In this document: piece by piece, positions 24,401-37,200 of the stretch
How positions within the stretch are numbered: position 1 is the stretch's first letter
Layout of the letters: each line of letters opens with the position of its first letter
Assembly: GCA_964017155.1 (NCBI GenBank)
Contig: OZ024857.1
Span: forward strand, 31,663,542-31,727,541
Direction of reading: 5' to 3'
DNA length: 64,000 bases
Origin: Oasisia sp. SBJ-2009
Lineage: Eukaryota; Annelida; Polychaeta; Sabellida; Siboglinidae
The notes under the pieces: generated by a model
What the model saw: the letters and a program-made list of their open reading frames with translations, nothing else
Databases searched by the model: none
What the model was told of the DNA's origin: nothing
Made by a program: the position numbers and the translations under genes

Positions 24401-27400
24401 AACAGACACTGATTTTTGGCATCATTGCACTGTCACTCAAAAGGAACTTAACTTATGAAGATCCACTGCAAGAGGAAGTGAAATTTCACTGTTCTCTAAT
24501 GTCCTACCTTCATCAGACTGTATCTCCATCATTTCTGGTTGTGCTGTTTTGTTGGTGGTGTCAAAATAGTTGCATTCCTCAATGCGTATTACAAGGTCAT
24601 GCAGAGCCTTGTATGTTGTTCCTGCTACTTCTTTGTCTTTGCTATCAAGGTAGTTCTGCATGTGCTCTGATGCCTCGTTCAACTGCTCATCATAGCTGCA
24701 CAAAGACAACATGTGAAATTATCTGTATACATCACACAACTCTATGGTTTCAACTGGAGAATTATAGGACAATTATCACATTTTTATTTAATACTTCCTG
24801 TCTTACCTACCAACCATAACATTTATATGTAACAGGAAACATAAAAATATTATTTGCTAGAGCCTAAACTTTGCAGAAACTTGACGTACAACACACCTAA
24901 GAAGTGAGTCGACAAGACGCTCACATGCTAACTAAACTGTAAAGGCCAGACCACGATCACTGATAAACTCCAGATTTATAGTGAGGGCTCTTAATCCTTT
25001 AGATCTCAAGTCGGCCGAACCCAGTCGGCGGTTTACACCTCAAGTTGGCCATACCCGGCCGTATACATTAGCGTTCTGGTTTGATATATTCCAGAAGTGC
25101 TCTCTGGAGGATACTTCTGAAACACATTCAGTGCAATGCATTAACATTAGCAATGCATTATTGATATTTATGGCCACTGTTGCTATTCAACTTTTCGGAG
25201 TTTCACATATTTTTTCAAACTGCCCCAATTTTTTAGTTAACAAAATGGCGTCGGCTGGAACAAATCATTTGACTGCATAACAAGTATTCCAAAGTGTTTG
25301 CTCTTCCAGCTGTTTCAGACATCGAATATGTGACTTTAGTCAATGCTTCATTTCGACGATCATTGTTGTTTTCGGAAGCTCATTTTCAAGCTCATTTTGT
25401 AAACACACTACGTCTACGAGACGAATCCCAGACTCGGCGTCCCCTATTCTTGCACAAAGTCAACTAGGAGATAATAGAATAATTGGGTAGTTGTATAATA
25501 ATTATTATGGGATTTGTCATTGCTTTAACTTGTGGGACTATTTTGTTGTTCACTTGCTGATATGTTGACTGAAGCTAGCAGGGGTGGTAGGTGAAATACT
25601 TGGCCGCTGTACATTATGACTGGCTCCTAGCTTCTCATGTTGTCGAGTATGCTCCGATTGTATTCGTGTATATGCAACAGATATCTAAGGTAGAAATGAA
25701 GCCTAAAAAAGTTACGCTACATAATATGTCATGTTATAGTAAAATACTGATATACTTCCTTTCTGGATCAGGTAATATTATACACTTTTATATAATTTTG
25801 ATGAACAGTTTTTACAATAGTGTTCATTATGTAAACCCATGCCTCATCATAGTTTTAAGGCCATCAGAAACTCAGGGCTTAAGAGGATAATACCCATGTG
25901 TAATGGATATGTAGCATATCCCTTGGCCAATGTTAACATTGTTTATAAGTTTTATACGAGCACCATGAACAACTTTAATACCCTATTATCACCCAATCAT
26001 ATACCTTGTTCCACCATATGTTCAAGTCTTATAGAACAAAGCACAGTCCGTTCACATCTATTCAAATAATTTCCATCCACACATCTACACTACATGTGCA
26101 TGAAATAAAAAACATGTTTATCTTAACAAATGAAAGCATGCATATTTAAATATGTCTCCAGTTGTACCTCTCTCACAAAGGCTCAGTCTGTTTTACAAGA
26201 AAAGATTATGTTAGTTGTGAAATAAAATATGCTTTTCGTGCATATTTGTTGACATTTCAGGAATGAGCTATATCATGTTTGTAAAATCTATTTCCATTTG
26301 TGTTTGTAGCAAACCGTGTGTCGATGGTTAGTCTACCTATTTATATAGTCTCCCTTCAGGCCTTCCCTTCCCCTCCAGTTTCTATCTTTTTATTTCGGCA
26401 TTACCTATTTTATTTGATATATCAATGATTTGTAGTTCAAGTGGTTTCAAATGTGACAGTAGTAAATCATGTTGTAACATCATTGGCTCCAGTTCACAGT
26501 CAGTCTCCTATTGAGAAAGAAAATACCTGCAGTTGTCTTCTCTTGATGGACTAATCAGTTGATAAAGTTCATCTAGTTTGTCAAGTTCTTCTTCTTTCAG
26601 AGCCTAAAACAGAACCACACGTTGCAACAAATGGTGATAATAGTAACATAACCATATAAAAGAACCTTGTATTAAAACCAACTAAAATCACAGTTATCTA
26701 CTACACAAATTGTAACGTGTTCTAATAAAATGAGGCGTATAAAAAAAATTAAAAACTGAGTTAGTCAAACAATTGGAAAGAAGATATATTAGTCTTTCAA
26801 ATGGCGTAAAAATCATGGACCTATCTCATACATAAACAACATTATTCGACACTGAACATGCCTGGTGTACAGATATTTGCAACAGTTTAAGATCAGACAC
26901 GATTTCTTTTAAAGAAATTTGCCAAAATGTTTTTTGACCTTCATAACATTATATCAGTTTATTTTGTCAAATAAACGTAGTACAACTAATATGAAACTTC
27001 ATATCATCTGAAAGTGTCTGACTGTCTTTACTTTTCAGTATTTATTGTGGCCTCTTTTGCTGTAGCAGTACGACCTTATTAATGTTAGTCTATTTATTAC
27101 TATTCGTTTTGTTACATTTTATTTATAATTGATTAAACAACTGTATCTAAAATGTTGTCGTGTGAATATGAAGACTTCTACGCACTGTGGAACTCATATT
27201 TTTGCAAAACCTTGAATGGAAAATGGTGGGAATCACTCATTAATTACTCAATCAACGATATTGTCACACGTGGCTGTGGTGGTAGGTGATATCGTTGTTG
27301 TCTGTGTGAATGATAAAACATTCCGTAATGGAAAACCATCTATGCAATTTGTTACACTGTCCAGTGTTGCAAAAGTCCATTCCTGCAGCAGTGGATTTTG

Positions 27401-30400
27401 TAAAACAAATTTGGGAGAAAGAGGGCAAGTGTTTTGGACAGCATTGACACTGTCACCGTCGCACGTGCGCTCTCAGCCTGCACACCGACGCGATGTTTGC
27501 GATGTTTACATAGTGGTAGGCTAGCCTGTCAAGAAATGCAGTATGTATTATCTGCATTCGATAATAGGTCAACAGTGACGCTAAGGAAATACACTGTGCG
27601 CATGCGGTTGTTCAGAAATTATGCAAATGTACCACATTGGACCAATGAGAACGGTTGCCGGGGCTGTTGCTACCATGTGACCCCGGTTTGTTTACACAGC
27701 TGGCGAGGATAGGGGTCTATTCCAAGCTTTCTGGAGGCCGGAGAATGCATGCATTAGCATAAATATGACCATATATGGACAGATGACGCGTTAAGCTACG
27801 CGGTGATACCCGTTATGATAGGGATCGTCCCAAAATTAGCTGCAGAGAATGCGCGCAATTACTGGCATTTTCGGCTCTGTTTTAAGGAAATGGAGTGAAA
27901 CACTTAGCACAGCTCTACGCAAATGTCTTTAAAATACACGAAACAGAGTTAGTTAGATGATAACAAGTGTGGCAATCGATAAAACGAATCATTTTCAGGG
28001 AAAATCTCAAAATTGACGAATGCCCGATTTCCCCCCGCAAAATCGGCATTAACGGAAGATCTGATTTACCGACATCCGACCGATTTTGTTAAGATGGGTC
28101 ACAATTTATCATGGTGTCACGTATGCCTGATTCTGCAGTAACAGCTTTAGTGTTGAGCTTCAAGCACAACTAAAACCAAGAAATGCTTTTCATGACAGAC
28201 AGTTATAGTTTCAAGCCCTTGTATACCTGTCAAAACATAGTACGTCTTGAATTCGACTTCACTGACTTTGCTTTAGTCTCAGTGCAATTGTGCAAAACAA
28301 AATACTAATAGAAATTGTCAATGAGTAAATCAATTGTCAATATTAAAAAGTGTTTTTTATAATGTTTGAGCTCATAAGTAGAAGAGACACAACAGTGACA
28401 CAAGACAGAGTGTCGTCATTGAGGTTGATATTTGTGACCCGCCACGCCAAAATGAGATGCTTCTCGGAAATAATGGTAGGGCGTTTCATTGGATAGCTGG
28501 ATAGAGCAGATTCAGACGGAAATAATTGTACCTCAATTTTATTTATAGTGACATTATTTCCAGAGATACACCTATTTGAATGTCAAAAATGCAAAATGTA
28601 CTAATCTGAGAAAAACGGCTTTAAAGTGTTCACTCTTTTATTTGTGAAGATTTCACTTCTTGCAGACATGCTTTGCTCCAGATGGACCAGTTTAAATACA
28701 CAATAATTATGATAGAAGCCTAAAACACAATTTAAAATTTAGTATGATCAGCACCAATACAACACTTTATAGGCAGGAATGATCATCACATTGAGTCTGA
28801 GACGAGAGTGACAGGTCAGATGCAAACATAGGACTTAATAGCAGTCGGTGTATTTGAAAGTTTTACGCAGTGAGTTTTCATAAGGCAGACACACCAGTCA
28901 AAACATTACACATTCATTACATTATTATTAAAATAATCTTGATATTAAATTGCTTTACGTACTGTATCTTTAGTGGTGAGAGAAATTAGGTACCAATGCC
29001 GGATTTTAGCATAGTGCTAGTCAGTAAAACTAAACTGCCAAAAATACCCCGTCACATTCATGCATGAAATAATCAATTGCCACATCTCTAAGACTTGTAT
29101 CGCTGAGGCCACAACGAGCAGTTTCATTTAGAAGATAAAAGACAATGTTCTCCTTGCTTAAATTTATATAATAATACTGAAATCGTTCGTTTTAACAGTG
29201 AATTGTCAAGGGAAATGCGCGTAAAAAAAGACCGGAAGTTGATCTGACGAGCGTAAATGACAACTGGCCAATCAGAGAGCTGATTTTTGGTCACGAGGTG
29301 ATGCTTAGCCTTTACAAAAGCTCCATTAAAGGACAAAAAAACGCAACTGTTTCGTGGCATACACCTAATAGAGTTAATATAAAGGAACAATTTCCACATA
29401 TACTCAATTTTTTTATGCCAGCGGTTTACCAGAAAAATATTTTTGAACACCCACCCATCAAAATACTGTGAGCAACACCATCTTAGATGAAGAATGACGT
29501 CACGACGGTGAGACCCTCTCCACGCAGATTCCCTGCATGGAGTTTGGCTGTTGTCATGAAATGGCTGCAACTCGGCAACGCGCATAACATGCTGATGACG
29601 GTAAATATAAAGTTGTCTATTATTGTTATCGCTGAAATCATCCTATCAACTGATGATACATGTCTACATGTCTACTCTACTTCAAAGCATTTCTCCTCAA
29701 AATGGACCGAGCAAAGTGAACTGTACTTGGACTGGAGGGATTCCAAACAGTACGCCCGCAAACGTGAATCCATTGCTTCAATACTACCGGTTGTTTGAAC
29801 TATTATTGCATCCAACCGTATGCTGTAAGGCATAATTACTAAAGTTTACCATAGATTTAACCACAAATTTAGATACACGTCTATAAGCAGCTGCTAGATG
29901 TCACGCCAACTGAACGAACTGTCGAAGACTCGAAGTTGTTGACCCTTAACAACGTCGCAGGAAGTGGCAGAGACATAGAATGCCGCGCGCTGAGTGGCCA
30001 AGCCAAGTTAACCCTTCACTGATGGCGGTGTCTAGACCATCGTGGATTTCGTTCGAATTTTAGACTTTTAAGTCACATTCTGAGTAAACCGCCGACGTTA
30101 AAAAATTGAGTATATGTGGAAATTGTTACTTTGTATAAACTCTATTAGGTATGACGCGAAACCGTTGCGTTTTTTTGTCCTTTAACATGCAAATTTATGG
30201 AGTCTTTAATGAAAATGCTGTCAGTGTTTAGAATATAAATCCAGCTTTCCGGGGGTACCAAACATAGCGCCATCGGAGACAATTTACTATTTTTGAAGAG
30301 AAAGTGGGTATTTTTTCGTGTTTTAAAACAATCACGCTCATTAAACGACGTTTGATAGGTGTCAAAACACACCCAGATAAACACATTTAAACATTAGTCA

Positions 30401-33400
30401 TGATATTTAAGCAACTTACATGTTACATCATTTGGGAACAATTGCCACTGGAAAGTCATTTTTGAAAATAAATGAGTGTCATAATGTTTTGGCTCGTATA
30501 TTGTTATAAGCTCCAGCGAGAAGCGTCTCATTTTGGTGTGGTGGGTCACATTTAATTTGGTGTGATATGTAGTACCAGGTAATCCATGTAATAGTCTATA
30601 AATAAATGTGCTAAAATTGTATAGTGCGAACAGCGCCTCTGATTTTATATTAGCTGACTGACACCTCGATTAAAACATTTCATTTAACATTGAGTTTTCT
30701 CTTTTTATTGTTGCAATTTGAAAAAAATACATTAAAAAAAAGCACCATACGAACTTTAGAAAGTCTTCATGATGTCGCTCATGTCGAAACTTGGTCTTCT
30801 AAAGTGACAGGCACCACAGTAGCAGCAATTTTTTTTACAATATTCTGGCCAATAACTTTTAAATATTACCTACTGCTCTCAACCAGCATGGTAAATCTAG
30901 TACTGTTACTCAGGGTTGGGTCCAAACACACATTTTGGGATCAAAACAACTCAGCCAAACCAAATTCAATGTTTTTTCCAGATTTCAATTCAAATTTCCA
31001 ATTCAAATACACTGCAATTTTTTGTAAAATTGATTCAACTACAAAAAGTCTACAATTCAAATGCATGTTTCCATTATAGTTCAAGTGTATCATTGTGGGT
31101 GGAATTTTGTCTAACCCTAAACCTGTCTGTAAAGACAAAAGTTCACGAGTCCACCAAATTGTTTAGAATTGGTTAGCTAACATTATAGCTCAAAAAAATC
31201 CTGCTGTCACCTACTGTGTAAACATCCTGACAAAGATAATACAAATAAGACAAAGGAACCCAGGTGTCCCCCAATGCAGGGGAAGAGCTACCCTTTAGTT
31301 GGTATGTACAGATAAGGAAGCCTGCCTGCCAATTAGTCTACAGCAGTCAATCAAGCCAAAGACAAAATTTCACTCACTATGATACACTTCAACTATAATG
31401 GAAACACAGGCCACATGTTTGATCATATATGAATCAAATTAAAAAAAAAGGCTATGTAACTTAATCGTATTTGAATAGAAAACAGAAGTGTATATGCATT
31501 TGAAATGTGTATTTATTTATTATTTGTATTTGATTCCAACATGTGTATCATAGTGGCATTACAACATGGAGTATCAATACAAAATTAGAGAAAATATTAC
31601 TAGTTTTTGAAGAAGAAAAATTAACATCATAAAAAATTGCATTTTGGGTAGCACTGAGATGCTTATTTCGATGAAATACAGATTTCAGAATACACTGAAA
31701 AATGCATGTGCAAAATTAGAATAGCTTATTATTCAAATAAGTTCAATATTCAAACTGCATTTATACTGCTCTGGCTATCTCTGGACACATGCTCTGCGGT
31801 CAGCAAACATCTGTCAGGTGTCACAGATACTTTGCAAAACAAAATTACTTGCAAATGTTATTAGTATGTTATCAACAATATTATTACCATTAGTATATTG
31901 TACTTTAATTCAAAGTCATCTAACTTACAGTATACAAGAATGGGGAAAGGGAAATACAGTAAAAAAAGTTACAAACTTTATAAAAATGCGCTGTACAAAT
32001 AATTAACAATAAAAGATATAGTAGTCACACGGATCCTATTTTTAAATCTGAAAATATAATTTAACTTGCTGATATACACAAGTTACATGTCTCATTATTT
32101 ATGTATGATTATCACCATAATACACTGCCCAAACCCTTCGAACAGTATATACCAAAAAAATAATCTAGCTACTAACACCAGAATTACGAGACAACATAAC
32201 CTACTACACACAGAAAAGCCCAGAACTCACTTTTCTTCTAAATTATGTAGACATCATTTTATAGAACTATGGAATAACCTTGATTATAACATTCTAAATC
32301 TCAAACCCAGACATAAGTTCAAATATGTACTATCTAAACAATATTTATCTAACTATCTTAACCAAGTACATTGCTTAAATCCCAGATGTGTAGACTGCAA
32401 CTAATTGTTTTCATTTAAAAAGACACACTGTTTGGATTTTCACACACTTCTCAAATTCCTCCAGTCGTTGTCATGCAAATGGGTGTACGTGGATGAGTAT
32501 ATATACGTATAGATATATATCATTTAGAAATTTATGTTTTTGGGTAACAGGAAGACGGCACAAAATATGCAATGTGACCACCACGTAACAATACTTTTCT
32601 TTTTGTTTGCTTATGTAGATTGTAATTTTGTGTGTGAAATAAATTTGATTGATTGATATAATTACAGGATATTATAGTAGTGAGCTCATAATGAGTTTCA
32701 AAAAGAAGTGGCACATTTTGGACTGGTGGATCACACATACTGACATCACAATTCTTGTTCACAAATTTAATACTCACCACGGCACCATTGTTGCCACTCA
32801 TAAAATCTGACCGTGCTGTTTCTGATCCAAGACTGTCCAAGAGATTCTGCAACTGAAGCAGCTCTTTGAGGCGTCGACACTCAGCGGCCTGCCGCTCTAA
32901 CTTCTCACGCTTTGCCTGCTTGCGCTGCAGCTTCTCACACTGAAACATCCACAGCCTCAAGTTAGTGGGGGCCAAAAATAAATTTAACTTTATTCAACAT
33001 AATGAACAAGTGTGCAACAATTGTGGATATGCAGCTGTCTGACAAGTAATTATTACAAGAGTCGGAGGTCATCTACACGAATGCAACAACATTCTTCCAA
33101 ATAAACTCACCTGATTAGCAAATGAAGATTTTTCTCAACAGCACATTTCCATTATCTACACAGAGCTTAGGTTAGCAGTTTGAACTGGGTGGTTACACTT
33201 GTTAATGTAAAAGGATCTAATCACGCAAACGAAAGACCTATGAAGTATGAACTGTGAGTTTACAGGCTGGTTTTGACCAATAATTAATAAAAATCTCATA
33301 GCAACAAAATGGCAACATGGCACTATAAAATCGCCTACCTCTGATGTGATGCCAGCAAACTGCTTCTGAAACTCTCGTGCCAATTCCAAACTTTGTATGA

Positions 33401-34062
33401 CACCATCATACCGGCCAATTGCTTCCTAAACACACAATCATTGTAACAGGATATTTACATGGAAGCAATAAAATAATGATAACCTAAGAATAGGGTAGAC
33501 TGGTGTACAATTGTACTGTGAATAATTATGGGACGAATCTGGAATTTCACTTGAATCGAATATCAAATTGAATATCCTCGAAATTTGAAATACGCATTGA
33601 TTATATAATATCGAATTGAATACAAATATGGCATGGCGTCGTTCCATGGCCACAAGTCCATGCCGGACCCGTCGGCTTCGTGGCCATACGCAGTTGCCTG
33701 TCGACTGTCAACTGCATATATTTGGTGTGCAAGCTTGTGCAAACTATGTGAATGCAGTGACAGGACTGGTTATAAGGTTTTTTTTTAGTAAAGAGCCACA
33801 CCAATGATCAGAATGCAGTTGATATCAATAAAGTTTATACATGATATTTTATTCTATGGTTGTTCAGAACATTAATTTATATATATTTGTCACCCACAGA
33901 TGTCTATCAGGTGACAATATGCCAATCGCAGCATTTTAAAGAAAATTAAATAAGAATCCATCAAAATAAACTCAACTTGTATTTACAGAAAATCAATAGT
34001 TTTGAAGATACAGCTTAAAGGAACAAGCAACCAAAAATGTTATAAATCAAAAGCAGAATATC

Positions 34063-34134
<72 letters not shown>

Positions 34135-34203
34135 GATATTCTGCTTTTGATTTATAACATTTTTGCCAAATCCCGACTTGTCACTCATTTGGTCAGCCGG
34201 CGT

Positions 34204-34283
<80 letters not shown>

Positions 34284-37200
34284 ACGCCGGCTGACCAAAT
34301 GAGTGACAAGTCGGGATTTGGCATTTGCCGTGAGTGCCGTCTAAAACCAGTTGGCATGATTTGGATGAATTTTAGGTTTTTACGTAAATAAAATTTATAA
34401 CATCCATTTTAACACTTCCACCCACCCTACCCTATTTATTCCAAATAAAATGTGTATTTTAACGTATTATAATGCGAGCCCTCTTGATCAACTAGTCCAA
34501 AATTACTAAAACAAAAGGATTTTGCTTCGATTCCTTCGATGAAATCCGCCACGTTGCTTTGGGGTTACCCCCTTGTATTGGGTATCACCAGAGAGGGCAT
34601 TTCTTCCTCTCTGACGTAGAGTAACCCATATCCGGGCCAAGTACACCAAAATAGCTCAAAACTAACCAATAGGCGGCTACCCTGAGAAGGCTTTTGCATA
34701 CTAACGAGATCCGTGCTCTGTCACGTGTGTGCTTCGGTGCTTGCAATTGGATGATCGCCTACGCATATGCGCAGTACGGCAGTGCTAAACGTAAACAAGT
34801 AGCCATTTCGAAGGTGTCAAAACTACGTTCGTTCGTATTCTGCCGTGTTTTTCTATCGTTGTTTCCCTGTTATTAAATCGCTTGCAACATAATGTCGGAC
34901 GCATTCCTACGTGTGCTGAATACACGAACCAGCGATGACATTGCTGTTGCGCGGATGTGGGTGCAGTACGATTTTGACGCCTCGGAATGGGACGCTGACC
35001 TTGACAGCAAAACCGACAGCGATGTTACGGTCGAATACGACTGGGAAGCCGATCACGATGACAACGAAGACGGGAACATGTTAAGCAACGACAATAATGC
35101 TCCAATTGTCCTGACATTTTTCATAGACCTAGAGATGGTGTATACTCATAATAATACTTTTTGGTCTGAAAAATCGACCATTTGTCAGCGCAACATTTCA
35201 CAGCTCACGCCGAGGGTTTGCGCCGGAGGCGAATGTAGCAGCGATCAGGCGGCCTAAAATGGCCTACCCTGATGTTGAAAAACTCATAAAAATAATGTTC
35301 TCGATGGATTCGATTCATTTTTATGTTATATAGCAGCTAAAACGTATGGCTACATTTGTCTCGCAGGAAGTAGAAAATGTATCCGTTCAGTAGTTGCTTG
35401 GGTGCAGGATACTGCGCTAAATTAGCATAAAAACGGCTTTGTTTTAGACTAATTAGCTGTGAAATGAATTAGGGCCACATGCCGCATCACATATAATGTG
35501 CCATAACTTCAGGAATTTTTGCAGCAGCTGGTTGTTATTTTCCCTCTATCATTGCACTATGATACCATAGCTGCATGCCAAATTTGAATGCAATACACAT
35601 AATATTTATATGGTGTCTAAGCCCATGCATAATGCAAAATTTTAACGGCCGTTTTCTCCAGTTTTACTTTTTGACCCCTACCATACCAAATGTGATATAA
35701 CTTCCCCAATTTTTATAGAGTCATACTTTTTGAATTACTGTAAAGTACTATGCCTCCTCTTTCCAAATATGTCAAAAAGGTACATCCTTTTTTTCCGACT
35801 TGTCACACATTTGGTCAGCCGGGGTCACATATATATATATATATATATAGCATGCTAGAAGATATCTCGATTCTAGCCGAAGTTACAGCTTGACAAACAT
35901 GTGTGGCGTAGAAACCTTCAAAGTATCAAAATGGCCTTCAAAGTTGATGCAAACTATTTCTTACATTTCATGGAATGTACCTTAGTTACCATGGACCGAT
36001 CATGTTGAAATTTGGCATGTTGGAAGATAATGTCATTCTTAAGATACCGTGTTAATATCAACACAAAATGTTTATTAGAAAAAATTCCAGATTAATTAAT
36101 ATTTTATGCAATTACCTCCATTGTTAAGAAAAGCGAACAAACTCTGCTGCTGTTATGCCTTGGTTAGGATGGACATATCTGGCTGAACTTTGGAACACTC
36201 AAAGATAGTATCATTCTCATGATATTGCATTTGCTTTTCCCAATTCCTCATCATGCCGTAATCATTCTCACGAAACTTCAAATCTTCGTCTTCGTCAGTG
36301 ATGTAGTTCGCATTATTGTCATCCCCGTCATCGTCCGCCTAGCTTTCATCAGTCACTTCCTCCAAAAAGTACTCCTCAATCTAACTATCTATTTGTGCCC
36401 GATCACTTGCCTCAGAGTTTAACAACTTCGCCACGTTGAAAGCTATTTTTCGCTTCATGTTGCTCGATAACTAGGTCAGCAGTGACGCTAAGGAAATACG
36501 CGGTGTGTATGCAGTTGTTCAGAAATTATGCAAATGTTCCACGCTGGACCAATGAGAACGGTTGCCGGGGCTGTTGCTACCATGTGACCCGGTTTGTTTA
36601 CACAGCTGGCGAGGATAGGGGGTGTATTCCAAGCTTTCTGGAGGCCGGAGAATGCATGCATTAGCATAAATATGCTACGCGGTGATACCCGTTATGATAG
36701 GGATCGTCTCAAAAGAATGAATGCAAGCAAATGCAAAGAATGCATGCAATTACTGGCATTTTTGGCTTTGTTTTAAGGAAATGGAGCGGAACACTAAGGT
36801 CTTCTTAGCACAGCTATACGCAAATGTCTTTAAAACACACAAAACAGAGTTAGTTAGATGATAACAAGTGTGGCAATCAATAAAACGAATACTAAAGAAT
36901 AATTTTCAGGGAAAATCTCAAAATTGACGAATGCCCGATATTTTCACAAAATCGGCATTTACGGAAAATCAGAGTTACCGACATCCGACCGCTTTTGTTA
37001 AGATGGGTCACAAATATGTATTTGAGTGACGCAAAAATGCAACAGAGTAGACGCTACAATGATTAGCAAATATGGTACCCAGACTAATGCTATTCGTAAA
37101 TATCAATTGTTGGTAGGGCAACCGAACTGTTAATGGTGAGACTTTCGTTAGCAAATATATATTATCTAGGCTAGCGCTGTCGATCGCCATTTGCGTCATA

